Shown: in pieces, positions 39,179 to 51,588 of the stretch
How the letters are laid out: each line of letters begins with the position of its first letter
Position numbering within the stretch: the first letter of the stretch is position 1
Source of the DNA: Lithospermum erythrorhizon
Lineage: Eukaryota > Streptophyta > Magnoliopsida > Boraginales > Boraginaceae
Assembly (NCBI GenBank): GCA_019722365.1
Contig: JADFUC010001644.1
Coordinates: 868,001 to 932,000 of the forward strand
Length of the DNA: 64,000 nucleotides
Reading direction: 5' to 3'
The notes under the pieces: model-generated
Seen by the model: the letters and a program-made list of their open reading frames with translations, nothing else
Databases searched by the model: none
What the model was told of the DNA's origin: nothing
Made by a program: the position numbers and the translations under genes

Positions 39179-39234
39179 TTCTAAAAGATTGTCACATTTT
39201 AACTATTTACTTTTTAATTTAGGGACGGAGGTAG
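39179..39234. mobile_element. Very short Stowaway-like MITE remnant
   Basis: TA-flanked, 56 bp. The left end CTTTCTTCGTTTCTAAAAG pairs with the reverse complement of the right end CTACCTCCGTCCCTAAATT. It is probably an internally deleted copy. Confidence 0.5.
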
Positions 39235-40018
39235 TATTTGTTTGAAAACTATATACTACCATTTAAATAGGAATGATTAGGTCAGAAGATGGAATTTGAT
39301 TATTTAAATCCAATAATCCTTTTGTTTTTTTGCCAATAAATCCTTATTATTTTGCATTATAATTTAATTAAGTGAAATATCGTTAAGCAAATGCCCAAAT
39401 CATATTCTTATTTGATAATAGATACATATTTATATATATATGTGTATATATATACATATTAATTTTTATAATTCATAATTCTGATTTTTAATACTGTTTT
39501 AATTGTACACAATAACACAAACTGGTCATATAATAAAAGTAAGGATTATGAGTTATAAAAATGAATATAAGCAACGAAGAAAATAATTGGGTCACCTCAC
39601 CTATTAAAGAATTTGACAAAAGCTGTAAATTCGGACTTTTCATTATGAAGAATAGGCAACATGATAAAATGTATGTGCTTATCATCAGCAAGTTGTAATC
39701 CCTTATCAGATTTGGTGGATTTTTATATCAAATCATTTGTATATGTGAAATATATGCATATTCCAAACCATTGGGAAATAAAAAATTACCCCCATCTAGC
39801 TGTCTTGTATGAATTAGTTATGAGATGAGCTCAATTAGTTTATCAAGAAGAACAAAATGAAGAATTATGGTTGTAAAATGTAAGCAAACATTCATGTACT
39901 AGTCACAATTAGAGTATAATATGATTCAAGAAACATATAACGCGTGGGACTAAAGTCCTGCTTATCGACACATTGGCTTATCATCGATTCTGCGCATCTG
40001 TCGTTCGTATCCATAATA

Positions 40019-40240
40019 CTACTCCTTTCATTAAAAAAATATGGTCTTTTTTTCCTAAAATTTTGATAGTTAATATTTTAATTTTAATTTCACATAATAG
40101 AATTGATGGAAAAACGTAGTACTTCAACATTTTTATTAGTAAAGATATTTTTTATTGTGTCAATGAAGATTCAAAATGATTTATTAATCTCGATCATTAA
40201 AAAACAAAGTTGGACGATCTTTTTGAAATGGGGCAACCAT
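40019..40240. mobile_element. MITE-like element
   Basis: The left end after TA reads CTACTCCTTTCATTAAAAAA. The right part reads GACGATCTTTTTGAAATGGGG, the usual inverted counterpart in Stowaway-type elements. The right boundary is not resolved. Confidence 0.35.
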
Positions 40241-40458
40241 AAAAGAAAAATAGTTCAAGGGACATCTCATAAAAGAATTGATAGTTATATATAGGTTTAG
40301 TTTATTTGAAATCAATTTATCAAAATAATTGATTATGTCAAATGAATCTACATGTTATGGTTGGCAAAACCACCACATACATAATCACGCAAAAGGGTCC
40401 CATCACGATTGTTAAACGAAAAAACACTGCTCTCTAGCTTCTTTGTGCATATTTATTA

Positions 40459-40812
40459 GGCATGTCAACAAGCCGAACGGTACCGAACATAGGTAGGTTC
40501 GAGTTCGGTTCGAAAAGTATGTACACATGGTTCTATCCTTCAATGTCGAACCTGAAAAATTAGATTTGGTTCAATTTAAAAATGAAAACTCGAAGTTCGA
40601 GTTCGATTCGATAATTCTAACTGGTTCAAGTTCGAAAAATAATTTTGAGTTAGGTTCGTTCGAATTCGGTTAATGGGATAATGAAATGATGGGTTGGTGT
40701 TCCAATAGAATTTCGAGCCGAATCGAACAGAGAATTCAATTCGAGTTTGGTAGAACAAAAAGTGAAGGTTTGAATTTGGTTTGAACCATATCTAACCGCA
40801 CCTCTAATCGAG
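40459..40812. mobile_element. TTCGG-rich hAT-like non-autonomous element
   Basis: Begins TAGGCATGTCAACAAGCCGA and ends ...CTAACCGCACCTCTA, whose reverse complement is TAGAGGTGCGGTTAG. The interior is dense in GTTCGGTTCGAA words on both strands. The ends resemble plant hAT MITEs. No clear 8-bp duplication was found. Confidence 0.35.
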
Positions 40813-43138
40813 TTCTAAGAATAGAATCAAATTTTAAAATTCTTTTATGGTTAATTGCGACAATGGCGATAAGTGTGGTAGGAGTTGCTTATTTTAAATG
40901 CGATAGTAATGATAGTCACAGATATTGTATCACGAGTGCGCGTTAGTCACTAAGTGCTTGTTTATTACTCTTAGTCATGGTGTCGACTTTGGACTTTTGT
41001 TCATCAGCTTGACTTTATTATAGATATTTTTGTTTGTATTGTATATCTTGATGAAAATTATATCGATAAGAATACATTTGGCTTCGTTTCGTTAATATAT
41101 TTTTTATAAGATATTATACAACGAAATAAATATATTTAGAATTGAAAGTTAGAAAGAAAGATGAACAAAAATTAAAAGTGGGCAATCATAATGAAGATGA
41201 AAATAATTATGAAACTAACGATTTCGTTCCCCAAGTCAATCTGATTTTGAAAGAGTTTTTGTGTGTTGTAAGTTATTGTAAAGTTAAAGAAATGTGGTCG
41301 TATTAGTGTATAAATGGACTATGTTTGCTAACACTTTAATATTAATAATTTTAATTTGTAATATTTGAAAAATAACTTCTAGATTAAGATTTTTAAGGTA
41401 TATTAAAATTTAATATTTTAAGATAATTACTATAATATTATTTTGAAATATTTTAATATATTAACTTTGAATAACATTAATATATTTTATTATGAGTTTG
41501 TTATCCTCAATATTTATTACGAAATATTCAATAAAGAGTGTTGCATTAAATATTTATTATAGAATGATGTGTGATTTTGTTAGTGTATATATATCCTTTG
41601 AAATTCAGCTTTTAATAATAAATATAATATCGAATTATTATATATTTGTTTATATATTATATAATCACTAAATTTATAGGTTACATTAAATAAGTAATAT
41701 TATAATATTACTTTTTAATTTATTTATATAATCGATATATATATATATGATTGATATATATTTAATGTATAGTAAAAAAAAATTATTAGATATTTCATAA
41801 TAAACATAGAGGATAATAAAATTTTAATAAAATATAATTTTACTCGAAATTAATATATTAAAATATTTCAAAATAATATTACTATTAGTATCTTAAAATA
41901 TTTAATTACAATATATACCATAAAATACTAATCTAGACTATATTTTCAAATGGCCCTGGGAATAAATAATTAATATCAAGTCAGTGGGGCCAGTGAGCGG
42001 TTTATCTGTGCGTTATGCGGCGCCAAAACTACGATGCGGCTGAAGTATATTTTGACCCCAGCATCTTGTGGCCAGTTAAATTATAGCGACACAATTAATT
42101 TAGGGGCCCAAATGCGTGGCACATCTGATATCACAGGGCCCGATAATCGATATTGCGGCTTGGTCTGGCTTCAACATCTTCTTGGGGCCGAATATTGCCG
42201 ATGCTGCTGCTCGTCTTTATTATTGTGGGTCATCCCACCAAGTAATTATTGACATAGATTAAATTTACATTTTTGTTGTATTTCTTTTGTAAATATCTTG
42301 ACAAAATTAAATACGTAGTATTATCAATTATCAATATTCATAATAAAGCTAATAGGAGTATAAAGATTTAAGTGCCTAATCAGTGACCACCAGGCTTATA
42401 AATATCAACTCCAATGACCACTGATTGCACCCAACATGCCCAAAATTATTCCGTACCAGCTGAATTTGTATTTGTACAATTGTACTTAATGTCAACGATC
42501 TCTTTAAATGGTCCATCTACTTGCTGATTGGAAAATGATGTTTGCCATTTTATTACTACGTATCATTTTGTCTTCATCATTAGCCGTACGTTGATATAGA
42601 TGATATAGACATTCACAATTCTATAGAGTGATTTTTCAATTTGGCCGACTGTATTTTAGGGTGTTACTTAACATTAAATTTGTGAGATTGAAAAAATCAT
42701 CACTTATTAACGTGACTCCTTATATGTCTTTCGTTTTAAAATATTGTACATCATATATTGAGAAGATCATAAATATTTATGATGTAATCAATCAATACAT
42801 AATATACAATTTTCAAAGTAAAAATACATAAAAAATACACCATAATGAGATAAAAGATAATTCTCATTTCGTTACACTCATGTTATTGTTAGATATGAAT
42901 ATTTATTAAATAAAACATATGATTAGTATATTTAATTATTGATTTAAGAGTGTCACAAAAATATACTTAATAGATTATCGAAATTTTATATCGACCCCTC
43001 GATCATGTAATCGACTCTACAAAAACCCCCTCCCTCTTCTCAAACATAGTAGTGTTTACAAAACCATACATATCTTACATACAAGAAAATGTTAGATACA
43101 TACAACAAAATCTTTATAACATATAGCAACTCAAAAAA

Positions 43139-45193
43139 ATGCCTCAAAAAGGAATGAGAAGCTTGTTCTTTTCACCAGCAAGATCATCCTCACCTCTCAC
43201 ACCTCAACCTTCCTTCACTTCCTCTCCAAGATTATCCTTCTCCCCCTCTTCATCCCGGAGCTTCGCCGACGAAGTGATGGACAAAACTCTCGAAAGAGCA
43301 CAACCCATCTTCATGAAATGGAACCCTACTTCTGATTCCACCTCTTCTCTCTTTTACCATAGCCGCAACGAAGCCAAATCATTCATAAAATGTGTCAACA
43401 ATTTGCAAAAAGCCATGCAGTTTCTTGTTGCAGAAAATCCCTCTTCAGAAAAACTAGCAAAAGCTCAAAACCTAATGCAAATTGCCATGCAACGTCTCCA
43501 AAAAGAGCTCTACCAAATTTTGTCCACAAACAGAGCTCATTTGGACCCTGAATCAGTCTCAATTCGGTCCTTACATTCCTCTGCCACATCCAACTTATCG
43601 GATTATGATTTTGAAGAAAATCAAGAATCCGAAATAGTTAAGGTTGAGGATGTTTCAAAAATGGCCATGTATGATATGAGATCAATTGTTGAATGCATGA
43701 TCTCTGCTGGGTATGCAACAGAATGCATGAAAGTATACAAAGTTATACGTAAATCCATAATCGATGAAGGGATTTATAAGCTTGGTGTTGAGAAACTACT
43801 TAGCCCTTCCAATATCCATAAGATGGATTATGAAGTTCTTGGATTGAAAATCAAGAACTGGCTCAATGCAGTTATTATAGCAGTGAAAACTCTCTTCAAT
43901 GGTGAAAAAATTATTTGCGACAATGTTTTTGCTACTAATGATTCCATCAAGGATTCAATATTTTCTGAAATTTCAACGGAAGGGGGCATGATCCTCTTTA
44001 GCTTCCCAGAAAACATTGTGAAAAACACCAAAAAGAGTAAAAAATCACCAGATAAAGTTTTCAGAGTTCTTGATATGTACTCAACAATGAAAAATCTTTG
44101 GCCTGAGATTGAAACAATCTTCAATTTACAGTCAAATTACACAGTGAAATCTCAAGCAATCACATCGTTAACCAAGATGAGTGAATTTGTTAGGGAAAAT
44201 ATAACGGACTTTGAAGCTGGAATCCTAAAGAATTCTTCAAAGTCCGTCGTTTCTGGTGGAGGAATTCATCCTTTAACGATTGAGGTGACTAATTACCTCG
44301 CTTTACTAAGCGATTATAGCAGCGTGATAACTGATATAATCGCTGACATGGCACCTCCCATGAAGTCATTACTTCCCGAATATTTATTCGGAATGTCCGA
44401 CTCCGTCGATACGACGGAGTCAGTGATGTCCATGAGACTGGAATGGCTCATTTTAGTCCTCCTATGTAAGTTGGACAATAAAGCTAAAAGTTACAAAGAG
44501 GTTTCTTTGGCTTATTTATTTTTAGCTAATAATCTTCAATATGTGGTCGAAAAGGTCAAAATGTCAAACCTCAAGAATTTGCTAGGTGATGAATGGTTGG
44601 TAAAGCAAGAGAGAAAAGTCAAACAATTTTCATCAACATATGTGAAGTTAGCTTGGGGTCATGTGATCAATTCCATTCCTGATGATGATCCAACGGCTGT
44701 GAAAAAATTTGGAGAAGTCAAAGATTGTTTCAAGAAATTCAACGCTCAGTTTGAGCAGGTGTACCATAAGCAATCTGTGTGCATTGTAGCTGATCGGAAG
44801 CTACGTGATGAAATAAAGTTGGGTATAGCAAGAATATTGATTCCAGTGTATAGGGAATTTTACAAGCAGCATAAACTTGTGCTATCAAAGGAGAGAAATG
44901 TGGGATCTGTGGTTAGATTTTCTCCTGAAGATATTGGGAATTATTTATCTGATTTGTTTTTCGAGGATGTTCAATTGAATGATTCTGCATCATTTTTAAA
45001 ACGATCACTCGCGATTGTGAAGTCCGTGATTCTGGCTACTTATGGCATCGGAGGTAAATCGCGGGATGCTGGCTTTGGTGGTCGGTGCGTTGAGCATACT
45101 CCGTTCTCTGCGTCTTGGCGAATCGAGCATCCTTTACGGGGTTCTACATCATCTTCCTCACACCCAAGGCTATCTCGTCAATTGACTAGTTAA
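43139..45193 (+). CDS. EXO70H: Exocyst subunit EXO70 family protein, H clade
   Basis: A single uninterrupted exon of 684 codons. EXO70 is the exocyst subunit that binds phosphoinositides and tethers secretory vesicles at the plasma membrane; H-clade members in Arabidopsis are linked to trichome walls, root hairs and defence. The start MPQKGMRSLFF followed by a Ser/Pro-rich segment (residues about 12-42) is characteristic of the EXO70H group and fixes the ATG. Residues about 60-130 form the N-terminal helical region. DVSKMAMYDMRSIVECMISAG and the LGLKIKNWLNAV helix follow, then the Pfam Exo70 domain: HPLTIEVTNYLALLSDYSSV, SYKEVSLAYLFLANNLQYVV and the basic C-terminal SPEDIGNYLSDLFFE block. Absence of introns is normal for this clade. 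I judge it near H5-H8, the exact member being unclear. Confidence 0.92.
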   Translation: MPQKGMRSLFFSPARSSSPLTPQPSFTSSPRLSFSPSSSRSFADEVMDKTLERAQPIFMKWNPTSDSTSSLFYHSRNEAKSFIKCVNNLQKAMQFLVAENPSSEKLAKAQNLMQIAMQRLQKELYQILSTNRAHLDPESVSIRSLHSSATSNLSDYDFEENQESEIVKVEDVSKMAMYDMRSIVECMISAGYATECMKVYKVIRKSIIDEGIYKLGVEKLLSPSNIHKMDYEVLGLKIKNWLNAVIIAVKTLFNGEKIICDNVFATNDSIKDSIFSEISTEGGMILFSFPENIVKNTKKSKKSPDKVFRVLDMYSTMKNLWPEIETIFNLQSNYTVKSQAITSLTKMSEFVRENITDFEAGILKNSSKSVVSGGGIHPLTIEVTNYLALLSDYSSVITDIIADMAPPMKSLLPEYLFGMSDSVDTTESVMSMRLEWLILVLLCKLDNKAKSYKEVSLAYLFLANNLQYVVEKVKMSNLKNLLGDEWLVKQERKVKQFSSTYVKLAWGHVINSIPDDDPTAVKKFGEVKDCFKKFNAQFEQVYHKQSVCIVADRKLRDEIKLGIARILIPVYREFYKQHKLVLSKERNVGSVVRFSPEDIGNYLSDLFFEDVQLNDSASFLKRSLAIVKSVILATYGIGGKSRDAGFGGRCVEHTPFSASWRIEHPLRGSTSSSSHPRLSRQLTS

Positions 45194-46319
45194 GTTTTTA
45201 TGTATCGGAATGATCATGACTTTGTCATTCAATGCAATGACTTAGATGTTAATTTCTTTGTATTAATGAAATCCAATAATCCACCAAATTGCCTCAAAAG
45301 AATTCACTAAAATGTCGCATTTACCCATGTTATTTCATCATGACACCGTCCTAAAATAACGTCTATGATAACTATTTATCGTGCAACTTTTGGACAAAAT
45401 TAGAGAGTAAACTATTAAACTATCGATACTGGATGGAACCCAATAATCTTGAACTCGATCACACATCAACGGAATCAAATTAACTATTCTCTCACAACTA
45501 AGTTTAGGTCGTTTGAAATCATGTGTGGCTCTAGATTGTAGATTCAAAAATATCTATCACATCATTTCATGGTCTCAAGATCCATATTTGGAAATATGTT
45601 ACCTATGAAAAAAATCAATTATTGCAACGACGAATCAGTGAATTACAGATGATACAAAGTATTTCAAATGGTGACCACTTTCCTTCAAGAACGTTGATTT
45701 TTTGTTAAACGATTTGCAATCATACGGAAGTGTGGGAAAAGCAACCTATGTATGTTTTTGATAAATACTCCGTAATGTGCGAAATGCATTGACCAAGGTA
45801 ACATATTGCATATATATATATATATAATATGATAGGGAATATATTATTATAGCCATGACACCATTTGAAAATGCAAATGCAATATTGAAAAATCTTAGAT
45901 AGGTTGAAAGTTACTAATGAAAGTTCCAGTTAACAACATGCTAAAATAATAAAGCCAAGCTAAGTCAACTTACGCTTGTATATATTATCAATTAATGACG
46001 ACGGGTTAGAAATTGTTTTTTGTTACTTTCACTATTTCACAATGATTATGATTTTGTGTAGAAAACAACTAAGGGTTATTTTGCAACCGTATACATATTT
46101 GAAAATTAATAGTATGATGTGCTAAAGTTGAATATAGGAGAAGTTATGCGTATGTAGGTGCTTATTATTAATATAATCCATGAATACAAATCATGGTTTG
46201 GATGATTTACATCAATGAAACCTCTTATCATTTTATTTATGCAAATATAATGAATCATTTTCCACTCCAATTGCTATTTCTATGTTCCCCGACCAATCAA
46301 ATACTCCGTATATCATTTA

Positions 46320-47060
46320 CTGGAAATCGGCCTGCAATCGGGAGAACCGATGCCAACCCGGCGCTAACAACACTTTAAGCGTCGGTTGGCATCATTTTTT
46401 GCTCAATATTATATTTTAAATATTTAATTCATTCGATGCCAATACGAAGCAGCTAAAGCCCGATTTAAATGCGAGGCTTCTGACTCCCGATCGACCCCAG
46501 GCCGACTCCAACATTTAATTAATTTATTTTTGATTTAATTTTAGCAGATGCTAAGCCAGGCCAAACTTTTTATTTAATTTTTAGATGCAAACCGACTCCA
46601 AAAGTTTATTTAGTTTCCTTTGATTTAATTTGCCGATGCCCGACCCGGCCTTAATTTTATTTAATTTAATTATACCCGGCCAACCCGAGGCTAGTAATAA
46701 TTTTATTTATTTGAACACCGGCGCATCGGGTGTATTAAATAATATAATTAGTTTTGCATTTAATTTTAAGCAGTTCTGAGAATTTAAATTCCCGGCCTTG
46801 GCCTTATATTTTTAATTTATTTTATTATTACTTTTTAAGAGAATAAACACTTAAATAACACGTAAATATGCAAGAGCGCCAACTATTTTTATTTATAATT
46901 ATTTTTAGATCTAAAAGTTTAATTAATACTTAAGATACCACAGACCGATGTCGTTCGGCCTTGAGTTTATGGTCCACGTACATGTCGGGCTTGATTACAA
47001 CGATGCGAACCCGGCGCCCGACTCGACACTATTGTTAGCGTCGGAAGAATTGCTGAGGAT
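46320..47060. repeat. CACTA-like subterminal repeat block
   Basis: Recurring GC-rich words (GATGCCAACCCGGC, GCCGATGCCCGACCCGGCC, CCCGGCCAACCCGAGGC, GATGCGAACCCGGCGCCCGA) alternate with AT-rich spacers such as TTTTATTTAATTTAATT at intervals of about 60-80 bp. At 46349-46393, GATGCCAACCCGGCGCTAAC is followed by its imperfect inverse ending GCGTCGGTTGGCATC. GTTAGCGTCGG recurs near 47034. Plant CACTA elements often have such subterminal repeats with GCGTCGG words, but the CACTA termini and TSD were not located. Confidence 0.4.
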
Positions 47061-48611
47061 GTAAGTGAAACTTTCAGTAGTGTATAGAGTATATATTAGC
47101 TTGTTATGCGCAGTAAATGCAAGGTTTTGCGAATTTCAACTCGATATCACGCTTGGTGATCCGCTTCCGCCCCGTCACTTTGTTTATTTTTGTTATTGCT
47201 AGTAGATCGGATAAACCGAGAGCGAAACGAGATCGGGTTGAAAAAAGCGGACCAGAGTATCAGTCCCCAGATAGCAAGCGGTCAGGTCACGTCTTATTTT
47301 TAATGCAATCGAGATGAACTGAGCAGAAGATCCCGGTAATTGCAGATAAGGGGTATAAAAAGAAAACTTTTCATTTATCCTAGTATTTCCGCCTCATTCA
47401 CCTACATGATCTTTCCCACCTCGACTCTAGCTAATTCTCCAAGGATGCATTTATGGGGGTTTATTTCGGAAATTATGGTAATTTCCAATTAATTTTGTTA
47501 TTATTTCAAATTCGATTTCTATTTTGGGGTTGAAGTCAATGATGATTTGTTCTTGAATCTGAGCCTCAATTATTTAATTCAATTCTATTTTTTGAGGTTT
47601 TGATTTGTATTTTGGTTTTTTTTTTTTTTTTGGAAATTTTAATTAGAGATTTGATTTTGGCAATTTTGAATTTTGGAATTTAAATTAGGGCTTTCAATTT
47701 TGGGTTTGGTTTTAAGGATGAATTGTCAAGCCGATAATTATAGGTTCGCAATAGGATCCATTTTCTTGAAAATATTCTGCATGTTAATATCAGGACGAAA
47801 ACCCGCAAGTAACAACAGCCAATTTTCCTAACTTTGTTTATCCAAACTATTATTATCATAAATGTAACTCATTGCTAGGAGGTACTTCATATCTCTATAA
47901 TCTAGTTCACACCATATCCTTCTCATATGCCTATTTAAGACATCCTACAGCTCGCCGCCTCACCCTCAACAAGTTCAGAATCAACTTTCATTTCCATTCA
48001 TGTTTGTTCCCAAGTGATGTACACACTGAAAGCATGGTTCCAGATAAAACAAAATATATAAAGTATATAATAAAATATCATTACAAGTTTACAACCTCGA
48101 CCAGTAGATCCAAATCCATTACAAGAAACATTTACATTAGTATTTTTATTACAACTAAGCTCCAACTAAGTTCAACAAAGCTAACTTTCTTATTTTGTGT
48201 GGATGACGATTGTTCTTTGATAACAACAACGAAACATTACTCCAAGGTACTCCATATACTATCAAATTTATTTTTTCAATAATCAAAATGATTAAATAGT
48301 TCAATCTTGTTTGATACATTTAATTAAGTATGTTCTTCACTTCTTAGTTCTTACCATCCATTGCTCTCCATCTAGATTATCTATCGCCAGCTCATCTAAA
48401 ATGATGAAACTATACTCTAGCACCATATCCGAAATCAAAATCCTATAATATTTTGAAACTCCGCATATTCATGCATTGTCTCATCTAATATAACTTAATT
48501 TATTAAAATCATGAGATTAGTCATTCACATCTTTATTCTGAAATAATCAAAATTTCTTTGTGTTTATTAAATAATAAGTATGGTATTAACTGTTTGTTTA
48601 TATATATGAAA

Positions 48612-49030
48612 AGAATGAATTAAATAATTAATTACATAAGAAATATGAAATAATTAATTACATAGAATGACTTAAATAATTAATTACATAAGAAATATTA
48701 AATAATTAATTACGTAAGAATGAATAAAATAAATTAATTACGTAAGATAATTAAATATTTAATTACATGTAGAATAATTAAATAATTAAAGTATATAAAA
48801 ATATTAAATAGTGAATGAATTAATTACATAAGGCAATTAAATATTTAATTACATAAGAATGAATTAAATAATTAAGTATATAAGAAATATTAAATAATTA
48901 ATTGCATAAGAATGAATTAATTACATAAGATAATTAAATATTTAATTACATAAGAATGAATTAAATAATTAATTACGTAAGAAGTATTGAATAATTAATT
49001 ACATAAAAATGAAATAAATAATTAATTACA
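48612..49030. repeat. AT-rich tandem repeat (minisatellite)
   Basis: About 420 bp built from units of roughly 20-30 bp, of the type AAATAATTAATTACATAAGA, followed variously by ATGAATT, AATATT or TAATTAAATATTT. The order of the variants partly recurs, hinting at higher-order duplication. It has no coding potential. Confidence 0.85.
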
Positions 49031-51588
49031 TTTTGGTTAGTGATGATTGTGTATTGATTGTCTCGGGGGCCGGTGGACTACACGGCTTTTGAAATGCTTT
49101 CATTAATTTCACTGCAACGAAGCAGCTTGTGCTCCCAGCGCCTTTTCTTTAGGAGATTGTTTATAGCAAATAAATTTAAAACTTTTCTCAAAAGCGGATC
49201 TTGAATTCCCCAGCATGAGAACTTCTTTTGATTAACTACGGTCCCAGAACAGCCCTTGAATTACTAAATTCTCAACATGTGTCGGAAATTGAGCTTGCGA
49301 TTTTAGGTGAATTGACAATTCAAAATGGATTAGAGGGATTATAAAAATTCAAAATTATTGTTACTGCGCGATTTGATTATGGCTTGATTTATTCTATGAT
49401 AAACGAGAGAAATTAGCAAATTCATTTCATGTTGCCATGACTAACAAGTAATTTCCTTGTTGCTAAGAAAACAAGAATAAGAAAAATTTTTCTTGAGAAA
49501 CAGCCCAGCCATTAATTCCAACTTTGTTTAAACTGACATTAACAAGTAACTTCAAACTAACACCGAGCTTTCCCCAGCCAATTTATTTTGTTAATTTTTG
49601 TTGTTGATATTTCTTAAATTATTAATCTTTTCAAATTATTAAATTATTAATATGTTGTTATTAATATTTGTTAAGTAAATTGAAATTATATATTTAAATA
49701 TTTGTTCTAGTCGATTATTATAATACTAAGCGAATTGATCGCATGATTGTTAGTGCACAAAGAGAATTAAATCGTAGTTGTTAGTAAACAACCGAATTCG
49801 AGGCTCATGATTATTGTTAAATAATAATTAAACTGATGATTATTAGGCAACACGACAATTATTTGTTAGGTCGGATTTATGAAATTATGTATTAATTGAG
49901 ATTATAGTTAATTGGGAAATTATTGTTAATTCCAAAATTGATTTTTGAAATTGTTATTAACTGAGATTATGTCTTAAATATTTCGAAATTATTGTGTTAA
50001 TAATTTTTTTTTCATGTTGAATTGAGACTATGTCTTAAATATTATGAAATTATTGAGATTATGTGTATTAATTGAGATAGTTAATTATCAAATTGTTGTT
50101 AATGTTTCTCTAATTGTTGTTAATATTTCTCAATTATGTTCAATTTTATTTCTAAATTGTTTTTCTCAAATTGTAGGCAAATATTCGTTTCTTCTCCATC
50201 GTATATCATTTTTTTGTTAAGTTTGGGATAATCGAGTCAAACAAGTAAGTATACCATTTCATGTTTATTGTGAAAGTATCCTTGATTCAAAAATTAGTAG
50301 TATAAATTACATATTAATAATTTCTGTGAGTATTTAATTACTATTTGAATATGATGATTTTTTTTAATATTTCTTAATATTAATAATTTTTTTAATATTT
50401 TCTTAATATTAATATTTATTAATATTTTACATTTCTTAATATTAATATTTCTTAATATTTTTTAGTGTCTGACATCATGTAAAATTTTTAACTTAAATCT
50501 TTCCATATTCAACGACATCATTTTCTAAAAATAATAAATTTTATTATCATTTTGTTCTTGTACGAAATTTCTTGTGACAATTTTAAAACTATGAGCTTGA
50601 TAACGGAATATAAATCACGATTTACCGATTTTAGTATTGAATGCAAAGATGGTAAATAATTTTCGATTTCTTCATATTTGCTATTTTTTTCTAACTAATT
50701 AATTAATAAAAGTAGTTTTATCCAAAGTCTTCGAGCGAATCTTTAGATGTAATGTCAATGCAAGCTTTGAAATAAATAAATGCCATTAGACCAGCGGTGT
50801 ATGGTTCCTAACATTTGTCGAGATAAGATGTGGAATATCTTTGTTGTAAGTTAAGCCCAAATTTTTATCGAGTTTTACAAATCGTCATTGTAGCGCGTAT
50901 AATGAATATACATTGCCGATGCGTCTGGGTTAGAATTTCTCGGGATTACCGCCGAGTTTGAAAATTTTTTCGAGCGTAATGCGGTAATGATAATGTGACT
51001 CTGATTCAAAACTAGGAATGGTTCGCTCTGGGATTACGGCTTGTTAGGCAGAGTTGAATCATGGGCTACAAGAAATTTCTTTATAAGCATTCACGATATT
51101 TGTACTTTTCTGATATATAATAAATATTTGTACTTTGATTCAATATATCAATAAGACCAACTTTTAAATATTTTCGTGTACTCGACATTTTTTTTCATTT
51201 TTTGATGGTTAACAAGTAGCAATTTCTTTAATGTTTGTAAGAATATAAACGAAATTCGCTTTCATGATTGTTATATAATAAGCGAATAAGTTTTATGTTT
51301 GATATCTAATGTGATTTAATTTTTTTAGTCTTTTTGTTTCTGTGAGTCGGCTTCTTTCATAAGAAGCATGAGGCGTAGTCGTTTTGTTTCGCTAATAACG
51401 TAGAGACGAAATTAGAGCACATTTAACTAGCTTAGCATGGGGCGATATTGATTGGGTATTTCGGTAATTTCCCTCCTTCATAACAGTTGAGCCGAGTCTT
51501 CCAACAAATAAGCTGAGTAGTAGTTAAGTTCCCTCCAAAACCAACGTATGTAATTTTTCTCCCCCTCCATCTAGATCCACTTGTAAAA

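Larger units (their letters stand above)
35408..43138. other. Long AT-rich intergenic region with transposon relics
   Basis: No gene is supported in these 7.7 kb. It contains a MULE-like element (37424-37974), a 56-bp MITE remnant (39179-39234), a second MITE-like element (about 40019-40240), a TTCGG-rich hAT-like repeat (about 40459-40812), and a GC-rich island (41990-42240) surrounded by extremely AT-rich DNA (41300-41950). The open frames seen here are short, low-complexity and without domain similarity. Confidence 0.5.
45194..51588. other. AT-rich intergenic region with repeats, no supported gene
   Basis: After the EXO70H 3' end come an AT dinucleotide run near 45812-45826, a CACTA-like motif block (46320-47060), a poly-T tract near 47620, an AT-rich minisatellite (48612-49030), and a degenerate AT-rich repeat field (about 49590-50460) with recurring GAGATTATGTCTTAAATATT. 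The 136-codon open frame at 47872-48282 has no domain similarity and skewed composition, so it is not called. The last few hundred bases probably contain the promoter of the seven-transmembrane gene. Confidence 0.5.

Noticed and set aside
45812..45830. AT dinucleotide run as a functional site
   Set aside because: A simple microsatellite with no gene context.
47872..48282. 136-codon open frame on the plus strand
   Set aside because: Low-complexity Ser/Thr/Lys/Ile composition, no recognisable domain, no splice context, and it lies in repeat-rich DNA.
48612..49030. CRISPR-like regular array
   Set aside because: Units are contiguous and variable, with no unique spacers; this is a plant AT-rich minisatellite.
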